NCBI GenBank assembly: GCA_027306785.1
Contig: DAHUZB010000005.1
Span: forward strand, 124,001 to 188,000
DNA length: 64,000 bases
Direction: 5' to 3'
Origin: Vulcanimicrobiota bacterium
Lineage (GTDB): Bacteria; Vulcanimicrobiota; Vulcanimicrobiia; Vulcanimicrobiales; Vulcanimicrobiaceae
This document shows, piece after piece, positions 16,943-25,019 of this stretch (the stretch's first letter is position 1; each line of letters begins with the position of its first letter). The translations under genes were made by a program, and so were the position numbers. The notes below the pieces were generated by a model that saw nothing but the letters and a program-made list of their open reading frames with translations, searched no databases and was not told where the DNA came from.

Positions 16943-17991
16943 CCGCCGCGCCGGTTCCAGGCCGCGACCCGCGGATCCATCACCGCAAACCAGAGCGGCG
17001 GCACGAGCGCGAGCAGATACATCCCCGCGTAACCGGTCGGCAGTTGCGGCGCTTCTTCGGCATCGAAGGTGCGCAGGATCTGCCAGCGGCGGCTCGCCGC
17101 GGCGTGATGATCGGAGTGACGCCCGAGGTTGATCAGAAACCAATTCGTCACGCGCTGCGCGGCATTCCACGAATGGCGCGGACGCACGCGCTCGTATGCG
17201 CCGTCGGCGCCGCGCGCGCGAATGAGGCCGTAGTGTTCGAGATAGTTGGTGATCTCGAGTGAGGTGAACGCGGTGAGGCTCTGCAGCGCGAAGAAGGCGA
17301 TGCCGTACCACCCGAAAGCCCGACCGAGCGCCCCGTAGAGCGCGACGAGCACGACGGCATAAACGAGCATGCGATTGCGCGGCGACCAGCGGGCTACGCC
17401 CGCGCGCGCGAGACGTTCGTTCTCCAGATGCCACGCCGAGCGCACCTGCCCGGGCACCGAGCGCGCGTAGAAGCGATAGAAGCTCTCGCCCGCGCGCGCG
17501 GTCGCCGGATCGCGCGGCGTGCCGACGAAGCGATGGTGCCCGTACACGTGCTCGATGCGGAAGTGCGGATAGCTCACGAGCATCAGCAACGCCTCGCCCA
17601 ACAGCGGCTCGAAGCGACCGGCGCGATGCACGAGTTCGTGCGCGTAGACGATTCCGACGACGCTGTTCATCAGGCCGACGCCGAAGGCGAGGACCAAGCG
17701 CTCGGGCCAGCTCCATCCCGGTGCCGCCGCCGTCGCGAGCGCGAAGAGCGTTACGGCGATGGCGACCGGCACCCACGCCCAGGTCAGCGCGCGGAAGGCG
17801 GGATGCCGCTGCAGCGCCGCCTCACGATCGGGCTCGGCGTTCCACGGGGTGCCGCCGAGCGCCGCATCGAGTATCGGAAGCAGCACGAACGAGAGCAGGG
17901 GAGGCAGCGCAAGCCACGGGCCGCGCCAAACGGCCGCGGCGAGGACGGCGGCCGCATACAGGTAGCCGAGACCGAACGGAAGCCAACGCAT
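16939..17991 (-). CDS. AlkB-like integral-membrane alkane/fatty-acid hydroxylase
   Basis: This is a 350-residue membrane-bound di-iron oxygenase. The histidine clusters are AHELVHR (HExxHR), EHVYGHHRFVG (HxxxHH) and LGRHSDHHAA (HxxHH), together with NYLEHYGLIR, the NYxEHYG motif diagnostic of alkane monooxygenases. Several transmembrane helices alternate with these motifs. AlkB enzymes hydroxylate n-alkane termini using rubredoxin as electron donor. No rubredoxin or regulator is nearby. The ATG at 17991 is preceded by AAGGA. The longer frame upstream overlaps the divergent helicase and is rejected. Confidence 0.9.
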   Translation of the reverse strand: MRWLPFGLGYLYAAAVLAAAVWRGPWLALPPLLSFVLLPILDAALGGTPWNAEPDREAALQRHPAFRALTWAWVPVAIAVTLFALATAAAPGWSWPERLVLAFGVGLMNSVVGIVYAHELVHRAGRFEPLLGEALLMLVSYPHFRIEHVYGHHRFVGTPRDPATARAGESFYRFYARSVPGQVRSAWHLENERLARAGVARWSPRNRMLVYAVVLVALYGALGRAFGWYGIAFFALQSLTAFTSLEITNYLEHYGLIRARGADGAYERVRPRHSWNAAQRVTNWFLINLGRHSDHHAAASRRWQILRTFDAEEAPQLPTGYAGMYLLALVPPLWFAVMDPRVAAWNRRGG

Positions 17992-18058
17992 GTCCTTGAC
18001 GGGATGACCCTCCTCGTGCGATACTTCGCCGTCCCCTCCCGCGCGATCTTTCGACTGT

Positions 18059-19285
18059 ATGCGATCGAATTGCGCACACTCGAAAGATTTGACGACCATT
18101 ACAACCTCATTCGACCAGCTCGGCCTCCAGCCGGAGCTTCTCCGCGCGCTTGCGGACCTGAAATTCACCGAACCGACCCCGATTCAAGCCCAGTCGATTC
18201 CGCCCGCCCTCGAAGGACGCGACGTCCTGGGCAGCGCGCAGACCGGCAGCGGCAAATCCGCCGCGTTCGGCCTGCCGATCATCTCGAAGCTGATCGATCT
18301 CCCCCGCGGTAGCACGCAGGCACTGATCCTCGCGCCGACGCGCGAGCTCGCCGAGCAGATCACCGTGCATCTCACGGCGCTCGCCAAGCATACGACCGTG
18401 CGCGTCGCCGCCATCTACGGCGGCGTCGGCTTCGGGCGCCAGCTCACCGCGCTCAAACGCGGCACCGAGATCATCGTCGCCACGCCGGGACGCTTGCTCG
18501 ATCACATGCGCGAAGGCAATGCGCGTCTGCGCGACGTGCGGATGCTCGTGCTCGACGAAGCGGATCGTATGCTCGACATGGGCTTTCTGCCCTCGGTGCG
18601 CCGTATTCTCGAAGCGGTGCCGGGCGAACGACAGACGCTCTTCTTCTCCGCCACGTTGCCGCCCGCGATCTCGGCGCTCGTCCGCGACATGCTGCACGAT
18701 CCCGTGCGCGTGGAACTGGCCGTGAAGAGCGCGCAGATCGAGACCCTCACGCAGCGCCTCTACGCGGTGCCGCAGGAGAAGAAAACCGAACTGCTGCTCG
18801 AGCTGCTCAAAGACAACAACATCTTCACCGCGATCGCGTTCACGCGCACGAAGGCGCGCGCGAACCGTCTCGCCGCCGCGCTCGCGAAGCAGAAAGTGCC
18901 GACCGAGCTGCTGCACGGCGACCGCTCGCAGGCGCAGCGCACGCGTGCACTCGACAGCCTGAAGAAGGGCCGCGTGCGCGTGCTGGTCGCGACGGATATC
19001 GCGGCGCGCGGCATCGACGTGGCCGAACTCGGACACGTCATCAACTACGACGTTCCGCTCGCCGCCGAAGATTACGTGCACCGCGTGGGCCGCACCGCGC
19101 GCGCCAACGCCTCGGGCGACGCGATCACTTTCGTCGCGACCGACGAAGAGCCGCTGATCCACAAGATCGAGTTCGTGCTCGGGCGCAAACTCGATCGCGA
19201 GGTCAACCCGCTCTTCCCCGAAGTTCCCGCGATCGCGCCGAAGCCGCGTCGCGTCTACAGCTCGCGCCCGCGCCGCCGCCGCTAA
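18059..19285 (+). CDS. rhlE: DEAD-box RNA helicase, RhlE type
   Basis: The helicase core is complete in 408 residues: Q motif FDQLGL...PTPIQAQSIP, motif I AQTGSGKS, Ia PTRELAEQ, Ib TPGRLLDHM, II DEAD, III SAT, IV FTRTKA, V ATDIAARGIDV and VI HRVGRTAR, then a short basic tail ending in RPRRRR. It probably remodels RNA in ribosome assembly or decay. ATG 18059 and TTG 18089 are both possible starts. The next gene on the opposite strand is another RNA helicase. Confidence 0.93.
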   Translation: MRSNCAHSKDLTTITTSFDQLGLQPELLRALADLKFTEPTPIQAQSIPPALEGRDVLGSAQTGSGKSAAFGLPIISKLIDLPRGSTQALILAPTRELAEQITVHLTALAKHTTVRVAAIYGGVGFGRQLTALKRGTEIIVATPGRLLDHMREGNARLRDVRMLVLDEADRMLDMGFLPSVRRILEAVPGERQTLFFSATLPPAISALVRDMLHDPVRVELAVKSAQIETLTQRLYAVPQEKKTELLLELLKDNNIFTAIAFTRTKARANRLAAALAKQKVPTELLHGDRSQAQRTRALDSLKKGRVRVLVATDIAARGIDVAELGHVINYDVPLAAEDYVHRVGRTARANASGDAITFVATDEEPLIHKIEFVLGRKLDREVNPLFPEVPAIAPKPRRVYSSRPRRRR

Positions 19286-19300
19286 CCGGCACGCACCGCG

Positions 19301-21250
19301 CTAGCGACGCCCGCGCCCGGGCGGAGTTTTGCGCGGGCGCGGCTTCGCGCGGCGCGCCGGCTCGGCGAACTTTTTCGCCGTCTTCTTGCGCGCGCCGCGC
19401 GCGAGCAGCGCCGCGTGGATGTCGTCGTCGATACTGTCGCGGATCTGCGCGATCTCGGCCGCGTTGCGATAGGCCTCGGGAAAGCGCTGCGCGAGCCAGA
19501 GGTAGAGCGTCGCGAGCCGCGAGCGATCCTCGTAGGCGAGGAGACGATCGCGTGCGCCGCCTTCGAACATCAACTCCGAACCGTCGACCACGCCGTCGCT
19601 TGCGTGCTGCACGCCCCACTGCGCGAGGATCGCGAGTCCCGGTCCGCGCGTGTTCACCGGCGCGCGGCTGTAGGTGCAGCGCACCTCCAGCGGCAGATCG
19701 AGAAAGCCTTCGGTGAATTCGAGCGTGTTTGCGACCTCGATCGTCTCGCTCAAGTCGGCGATGCGCAGATCCACGTCACCTTCGCGCAGCACGCGCTCCT
19801 GAAAGAACTGCAGCAATCGCCCGACGCGTGCGGTTCCGATGATCGCCGAGAGACGGCGCAAATGCTCGTCGGTCGGCGAGATCCAGATCGGCCCTTCGAC
19901 CGAGGAGATATCCGAACGCTCGATGCTGCGTTTGAGCAGCCCCAGATGATGGCGTTCGAGTGCGGTGACAAGGCCCTCTTCGTGCAGACCGAACCGTCCG
20001 GCACGCCCGGCGATCTGACGGATTTCCTGCGGCGTGAGCACGCGTTCCGAGATGCCGTCGTACTTTTCCAACGTCGCGAAGATGATGCGTCGGATCGGTA
20101 GGTTCAAGCCCAGACCGATCGCATCGGTTGCGACGAGCACGTCGGCCGCTCCGGTGCGAAAGCGTTCGGCTTCGCGTCGGCGCACGAGCGGCGAGAGCGA
20201 GCCGTAGATCGCAGCCGACGTGAAGCCGCGTCGGCCGACCTCCCCCTGCAATTCGACGACCGCGTTGCGCGAGAATCCCACGAGCGCGTCGCCGCGCCGA
20301 AGATCGCTCAAGCTGACCGGCGGTACCACGCGCAGCGGGTTCTTGCGCTCGAAGCGCCGCACCGCAAGCGACGTCCCGAAGCGGCGAACCAGGCGCTGCG
20401 TGGCGCGCAATCCTTCGTCGGAGCCGCACACGATCACGCGCGATGCGCGCACCGCCGCGATCGCGAGCGTCCACGCCCACCCGCGCTGCGGATCTTCGAG
20501 CATCTGCGCTTCGTCGATCACCGCCACGTCGTAGCGGCGTGAGAGATCGACCATCTCGACCGTCGCGCTCGCGTGGCGCGCGTCGGGCGTGAGGATGCGC
20601 TCCTCACCGGTCACGAGCGAGGCCGGCGTGCCGAGTTCGTTGAGCCGCTCGTAGACCTCGAGCGCGAGCAGTCGTAACGGCGCGAGATAGACGCCGCTCT
20701 CGGCGGCGGCCAGCGCCTCGATCGCCGCGTGCGTCTTGCCCGAATTCGTCGGGCCCACGTAGTACTCCACGGTGCGCTCGTCGGCGGTAAAGCCGTCGAG
20801 ATAGAACTTCAGTCCGAGTTCGGCCTCCACGCGATCGTCCAGGCGCCGGTTCTCGAGCGTCTGATAGATCTGCGTGAGCGCGCGCCGCGCATCTTCGAGC
20901 GCGGTAAAGAACGACGGGCGCTCGAACACGTGGGTCCGCTCGACATCGTCGGGCTGACTGAGGATCTTCTTCGCCACGTGTTCCATCGTGTGCGCGAAGA
21001 GATCCATCGTGGGATCGACGATCGCATCGGCCGCCGCGCGCCCGGTCGGTTCGTCGAGCGGCTCCGGGATCGTGATCGAGACCCCGCCGCGCACCACGAG
21101 CGTGCGCGGGCCGAGGAGCAGTTCGCGCTCGCACGGCACCGCGACGCTCTCGCGATTGATCCACTTCCAGCCGAGCTTCTCGACCGCGCGGCGTTGTTTG
21201 GCGCGCTCGGCCTTCGCGGAGGGGCCGGGGGCATCGACGGCATCATCCAT
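19301..21250 (-). CDS. SUV3-like DExH RNA helicase
   Basis: The 649-residue protein carries a helicase core with the SUV3-type Walker A GPTNSGKTHAA (about residue 167), Walker B DEAQM (SUV3 has DEIQM), GSLSPLVRRREAERF, motif V ATDAIGLGLNLPIRRIIF and motif VI QIAGRAGRFG, followed by C-terminal regions and a basic tail. SUV3 is the mitochondrial degradosome helicase of the Ski2 group; bacterial members are patchy. The N-terminal 160 residues show no known domain. It lies convergent to the RhlE-type helicase, with 15 bases between the two ends. Confidence 0.85.
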   Translation of the reverse strand: MDDAVDAPGPSAKAERAKQRRAVEKLGWKWINRESVAVPCERELLLGPRTLVVRGGVSITIPEPLDEPTGRAAADAIVDPTMDLFAHTMEHVAKKILSQPDDVERTHVFERPSFFTALEDARRALTQIYQTLENRRLDDRVEAELGLKFYLDGFTADERTVEYYVGPTNSGKTHAAIEALAAAESGVYLAPLRLLALEVYERLNELGTPASLVTGEERILTPDARHASATVEMVDLSRRYDVAVIDEAQMLEDPQRGWAWTLAIAAVRASRVIVCGSDEGLRATQRLVRRFGTSLAVRRFERKNPLRVVPPVSLSDLRRGDALVGFSRNAVVELQGEVGRRGFTSAAIYGSLSPLVRRREAERFRTGAADVLVATDAIGLGLNLPIRRIIFATLEKYDGISERVLTPQEIRQIAGRAGRFGLHEEGLVTALERHHLGLLKRSIERSDISSVEGPIWISPTDEHLRRLSAIIGTARVGRLLQFFQERVLREGDVDLRIADLSETIEVANTLEFTEGFLDLPLEVRCTYSRAPVNTRGPGLAILAQWGVQHASDGVVDGSELMFEGGARDRLLAYEDRSRLATLYLWLAQRFPEAYRNAAEIAQIRDSIDDDIHAALLARGARKKTAKKFAEPARRAKPRPRKTPPGRGRR

Positions 21251-21263
21251 TGCCCCCTAAACT

Positions 21264-22106
21264 TCACCGCGCGGAGGCCAATCTCTCGTCTCGCAGGCTC
21301 ATCCCGCGGACGAAGCGCGCGACGTCGTCGCGCAAGCGCTCCTTCATGGAGAACACGATGCCGTGATTGCCGCCTTCGTACACGTTGACGCGCGCGTGCG
21401 CAACGAGCTCCGCCGTCCGCGCCGCGGTCAACGAGAAGGGCGCGAAGCTATCCCGGTCGCCGTGGATGAGCTCGAGCGGCTTCGTGAATGCGGTCAGATC
21501 TTCGCTGAAGTCGGCATCCTCCGAGATGCCGATGCGCGCGCATGCAATGGCGCTCGCGAGCGGCGGGCGCAGCGAGAGTTCGAGCACGTGGCGACGCATC
21601 TCGGCCGAGGTTCCGGGTTCGAGAAACGCATCGAGCAGCGAGGCGAACAGGGCGGGCCGGTCGGCGATCGTGGCATCGATCACCTGCTGTAACTCGTGCA
21701 CCGGGATGCCGTCGCGCTGCGCGCCCTGCACGACGCACGGCGTCACGGTGCCGATGAACACGGCGCCCGCAATTCGCTCCGAACCATACCGCGCGGCGTA
21801 GCGGCTGATCGCCCCGCAGCCCATCGAATACCCGACGAGAACCACCTCGCGCAGGTCGAGCGCGCCCAGGACCGCGTCGAGATCGGCGGCGAGCAGGTCG
21901 TAGGAGAAGCGCCCCGTCATATCCGAGCGCCCGAAGCCGCGCTGATCGTAGGCGATGCAGCGAAAGCCCTCGGCGAGCAGGCTCGTGGCGAGATCGTCCC
22001 AGGTTACCGCATCGAGATTGTTGCCGTGAACGAAGACGAGCGGCATCCCCTCGCCGAGATCGCGCACGTGCAGTTGAAGACCGTCATGAGAAAGAACGTA
22101 TGGCAC
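21264..22106 (-). CDS. Alpha/beta hydrolase (haloperoxidase-like subgroup)
   Basis: The 280-residue enzyme has FVHGNNLDAVTW (oxyanion), DQRGFGRSD, the nucleophile elbow GYSMGCG, Asp in HGDRDSFAP and His in GGNHGIVFS. These match cofactor-free haloperoxidase/esterase-type hydrolases. It starts at GTG 22106 with a strong GGAGG 9 bases upstream. It is divergent from the XRE regulator, and the shared 104-bp gap contains a perfect inverted repeat, so it is a probable target of that regulator. Confidence 0.88.
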   Translation of the reverse strand: MPYVLSHDGLQLHVRDLGEGMPLVFVHGNNLDAVTWDDLATSLLAEGFRCIAYDQRGFGRSDMTGRFSYDLLAADLDAVLGALDLREVVLVGYSMGCGAISRYAARYGSERIAGAVFIGTVTPCVVQGAQRDGIPVHELQQVIDATIADRPALFASLLDAFLEPGTSAEMRRHVLELSLRPPLASAIACARIGISEDADFSEDLTAFTKPLELIHGDRDSFAPFSLTAARTAELVAHARVNVYEGGNHGIVFSMKERLRDDVARFVRGMSLRDERLASAR

Positions 22107-22155
22107 GAATCATTACCTCCGACGCAGTGATACCACGGGACGGCTCCGAAGATCG

Positions 22156-22172
22156 ATTACCTCACGGGTAAT
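22156..22172. promoter_or_regulatory. Perfect inverted repeat, candidate operator of the XRE regulator
   Basis: ATTACC (22156-22161) and GGTAAT (22167-22172) are exact inverse copies separated by 5 bases. They lie in the divergent gap between the hydrolase start (22106) and the regulator start (22211). Size and location fit a dimeric helix-turn-helix operator controlling both genes. Binding is inferred. Confidence 0.5.
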
Positions 22173-22210
22173 TGACGTTCGACGAGCGATGCGTGAGAGT
22201 GCGAAGAGCG

Positions 22211-23008
22211 ATGCTGATAGATCAGGAACGAACGACGGTCGGAGCGCTGATCCGCGCATGGCGCGAGCGGAGACGGCTCAGTCAGCTCGACCTCGCGAGC
22301 GATGCCGGAATTTCGACGCGTCATTTGAGCTTCATCGAGACGAATCGTTCCAAGCCGAGCGTCGGCGTGCTCGTGCGCCTCGGCGATCGCCTGGATGTTC
22401 CGCTCGGTGAGCGCAACGCGATGATGCTTGCGGCGGGATATGCGCCCGCCTATGCGGCGACGGCGCTAGATGCGCCGTCGGTGGAACCGATTCGGCATAT
22501 CCTGGATGCGATGCTCGCGACGACGGCGCCGACCGTGATCGTCACGCGCCGCTGGGACCTCATCGACCTCAACGACTCCGCTCGCATCTTTACGACCGGC
22601 GTCGCCGATCATCTCCTCGCAGCGCCCGCAAACGCGCTCCGCATCGCACTCCACCCCGAAGGCATGGCGCCGCGAATTCGCAATTTCGATCGGTGGTGCG
22701 AACACGCACTCGGGCGACTGCGACGAGAGGCACGCTTCACCGGCGACCATCGTCTCTTCGCGCTCCTCGATGAGCTGCGCGCGTACGGAAATCCCGATGC
22801 AACCGGTGACGGGCAGCCTTCGAGCCCGGCTATTCCCCTCCGTTTCGAGTACAACGGCGAGGAACTCGCATTTATCTCGACCGTGGCCACCTTCGGCACG
22901 CCCGTCGACGTCACGGTCTCCGAGTTGATGATCGAAACATTCCATCCGATCAACGACGCGGCGCGCCGCGTCTGCCGAGAGCGCGAATCCGCGCGGGCCA
23001 TCGATTAA
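22211..23008 (+). CDS. XRE-family transcriptional regulator with MmyB-like ligand domain
   Basis: Of 265 residues, the first 70 form a helix-turn-helix (RRRLSQLDLASDAGISTRHLSFIE, split here as RRRLSQLDLASDAG and ISTRHLSFIETNRSKPS), a signature shared by MmyB-like regulators. The rest matches the MmyB-like PAS-type domain thought to bind fatty acids or similar ligands. An upstream TTG at 22172 is possible, but ATG 22211 better fits the family start. Regulators of this kind commonly control an adjacent divergent hydrolase or dehydrogenase gene, as here. Confidence 0.88.
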   Translation: MLIDQERTTVGALIRAWRERRRLSQLDLASDAGISTRHLSFIETNRSKPSVGVLVRLGDRLDVPLGERNAMMLAAGYAPAYAATALDAPSVEPIRHILDAMLATTAPTVIVTRRWDLIDLNDSARIFTTGVADHLLAAPANALRIALHPEGMAPRIRNFDRWCEHALGRLRREARFTGDHRLFALLDELRAYGNPDATGDGQPSSPAIPLRFEYNGEELAFISTVATFGTPVDVTVSELMIETFHPINDAARRVCRERESARAID

Positions 23009-23037
23009 GCGAGCGGCGGCATGGGTATGAACCCTGA

Positions 23038-24075
23038 ATGCCCTTGCGCCATCTGCAAACCATCGCGATCGATCTCGTTGCGATGAATTCCGCATTTCAG
23101 TTCGCGCTTGCAGCGGGCGTGCTCGTCATCGGCGCATTTGCGTCGCTGCTGCTCACGCGGGGTCCGTTCGTGCGGTTCCTGGAGCGCCGCATCGCCGCCA
23201 CCCCCGAACGCGCCCGGCTCGAACGCGCCGTCAGCGCGCACGCGCGGCCGACGCTGCTGCCGCTGGTCATCGTGCTCAGCCTCGGTGCAGCAGTCGGCAC
23301 GTTGAGCGCGCCGGCTCCGTTCGAACGCGCCGTCGGCACGATCGTGGAAGCCGCGATCATCTTCGCGATCGCGCGCGTCCTCTCGTCGCTGGCTGCGGCA
23401 GCCGCAGGGCGTCTGCACGCTCTCGTGCCTATCGCCCAGGTGACGATCTGGCTGATCGCCCTCGTCATCTTACTCGAAAACGACGGCGTGAAAATCTCGA
23501 CGCTGGTAGCGGGGCTCGGAATCGGCGGCGTCGCGGTCGCACTCGGCGCGCAGGCGGTGCTCAAGGATGCCTTCGCCTATGTCGCGATCGTGGTCGACCG
23601 ACCGTTCGAGATCGGCGATTTCATCCTGTCGGGGGCCGTACTCGGCTCGGTCGAGCACGTCGGCATAAAAACGACGCGCATCCGCAGTCTCTCGGGCGAG
23701 CAGGTGGTGATGGCGAACGCGGCCCTCACCGATCAGCTCATCCACAACTTCAAACGCATGCAGGAACGGCGCGTGCAGTTCCGATTCGGCGTCACGTACG
23801 ACACGGCGACGTCCACGCTGCGCGAGATTCCCGTTCGCGTACGCGCGGCGATCGAGTCTCTGCCGCAGACACGCTTCGACCGCGCGCATTTCGTCGAATT
23901 CGGAGCGTCGAGCCTCGATTTCGAGGTCGCATATTACCTCCTCAACCCCGATTACACGCTCTACATGGATACACAGCAAGAGCTCAACCTGAAGATCAAG
24001 GCGATCGTCGAAGAATTGGGAACGGACTTCGCCTTCCCGTCGATGACCGTGTACACGGCAACGCCCTCAACCTGA
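23038..24075 (+). CDS. MscS-family mechanosensitive channel
   Basis: The 345-residue protein has three or four N-terminal transmembrane segments. The pore-lining helix is rich in Gly and Ala (LVAGLGIGGVAVALGAQAVL), followed by DAFAYVAIVVDRPFEIGDFI and the beta-domain segment that includes GIKTTRIRSLSGEQVVMANA. This is the standard MscS architecture of pore helix TM3, beta domain and alpha/beta cytoplasmic vestibule. It would release solutes on hypo-osmotic shock. ATG 23038 is used; ATG 23083 is an alternative nearer the first helix. It overlaps the convergent SGNH-like gene by 9 bases. Confidence 0.92.
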   Translation: MPLRHLQTIAIDLVAMNSAFQFALAAGVLVIGAFASLLLTRGPFVRFLERRIAATPERARLERAVSAHARPTLLPLVIVLSLGAAVGTLSAPAPFERAVGTIVEAAIIFAIARVLSSLAAAAAGRLHALVPIAQVTIWLIALVILLENDGVKISTLVAGLGIGGVAVALGAQAVLKDAFAYVAIVVDRPFEIGDFILSGAVLGSVEHVGIKTTRIRSLSGEQVVMANAALTDQLIHNFKRMQERRVQFRFGVTYDTATSTLREIPVRVRAAIESLPQTRFDRAHFVEFGASSLDFEVAYYLLNPDYTLYMDTQQELNLKIKAIVEELGTDFAFPSMTVYTATPST

Positions 24076-24870
24076 CGCGGCGCCCGCCTCGCGCAACCGC
24101 GTGTGGAGCATCGCGAGGATGACCTCGGCGCTCGCCGCATTCAGATGCAGGCCGTGGCCGTTGAATTGCGGATCGCGCACGCCGTCGCGCGTCACGAGCG
24201 GCCACGTATCGAGGAGTTCGATCCCGGGTTCGGCCGCGACGAACTCGGCAATGAGATCGTTCCCGAGCAACGTGAAGCCGTAATGGAGGTGCGGAAACGG
24301 GACGGCCGCGGTCGCGACGCCGGGCGGCGGCGGCAGATCGAGCACGAAGAGCCTGCGGAAGCCCGCATCGCGTACGCCGCGCAATCCGTCGAAGAGCGGA
24401 TTCAGACACGCGCGCACGAGATCGCGTGCAAACTCGTAGGGCAATGCGGGCACCTCGCCCACATCATCGAGCGGCACGTTCGCAAGTCGTGCGTCGCCGG
24501 GTGCGAGTTCGACCCGTGCGTGACCGGCGTATTGCCTCATCAAATCGAAGACATCGACGTCGCCGTACGAAAAGATGAGCACCGCGTCCTCGAAGCCCGG
24601 ACGCGGCGCAAACTCCCAGAGTTCGTCCTGCTCCGGGGCGATGGCCATGAGCAACGGCGGAAAGGGCGGGCACCCCTGCCGCGCTCGCGCGATGAATCGC
24701 TGCTCGACGAAGATGCGCGCCGTCTGCTCGTCGAGGATTCCATGCCGTGAGAAGCTCGACGCCCGCACGAACGGATGCCAGCGCGCCTTTACGACGACGC
24801 GCAGATCGCCGTCGTCGAGCGTAAGCCCGTCGAATCGGTACGAATGGCAGTCGCCTATGACATAGTACAT
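24067..24870 (-). CDS. SGNH/GDSL-like hydrolase-type protein, function unknown
   Basis: This 267-residue protein begins MYYVIGDCHSYRF and ends with GHGLHLNAASAEVIL. A GDxHS block near the N terminus and a GxxLH block near the C terminus are spaced as in the SGNH hydrolase fold, although the classic GDSL serine is replaced by GDCHS. It may be a divergent member acting on a polysaccharide or lipid ester. Upstream ATGs at 24882 and 24900 are in frame. I use 24870 because it fits the domain start. It is divergent from the lipase-like gene. Confidence 0.6.
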   Translation of the reverse strand: MYYVIGDCHSYRFDGLTLDDGDLRVVVKARWHPFVRASSFSRHGILDEQTARIFVEQRFIARARQGCPPFPPLLMAIAPEQDELWEFAPRPGFEDAVLIFSYGDVDVFDLMRQYAGHARVELAPGDARLANVPLDDVGEVPALPYEFARDLVRACLNPLFDGLRGVRDAGFRRLFVLDLPPPPGVATAAVPFPHLHYGFTLLGNDLIAEFVAAEPGIELLDTWPLVTRDGVRDPQFNGHGLHLNAASAEVILAMLHTRLREAGAASG

Positions 24871-24931
24871 GGCACGACGCATACCGGGGTTACTTCTCAT
24901 CCCCGGTCTAGCGCTCCCGTTCGGATGCGGC

Positions 24932-24958
24932 GAAGCGCGCGTCTCAGACGCGCGCTTC
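24932..24958. promoter_or_regulatory. Perfect 27-bp dyad in divergent gap
   Basis: Two 13-base arms (24932-24944 and 24946-24958, arm GAAGCGCGCGTCT) are perfect inverse repeats around a single central base. The dyad lies in the 149-bp gap between two divergent genes. It could be an operator or a transcript hairpin. No T-run follows on either strand, which argues against a simple terminator. Confidence 0.5.
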
Positions 24959-24986
24959 CCGGGCACCGGCATCGCCGTTGTATGCT

Positions 24987-25006
24987 GCGCTCGCACATGC
25001 GAGCGC
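24987..25006 (+). promoter_or_regulatory. 5' UTR hairpin before the lipase-like gene
   Basis: GCGCTCGCA (24987-24995) and TGCGAGCGC (24998-25006) are perfect inverse repeats separated by 2 bases. They end just before the GGGAG ribosome-binding site of the gene starting at 25020. In RNA this would form a strong stem abutting the ribosome site, so it could influence translation or mRNA stability. Confidence 0.4.
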
Positions 25007-25019
25007 CGGGAGATTTCAC

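Noticed and set aside
18107-19162. 351-codon antisense frame opposite the RhlE-type helicase
   Set aside because: The plus-strand helicase has all motifs and the antisense product has none.
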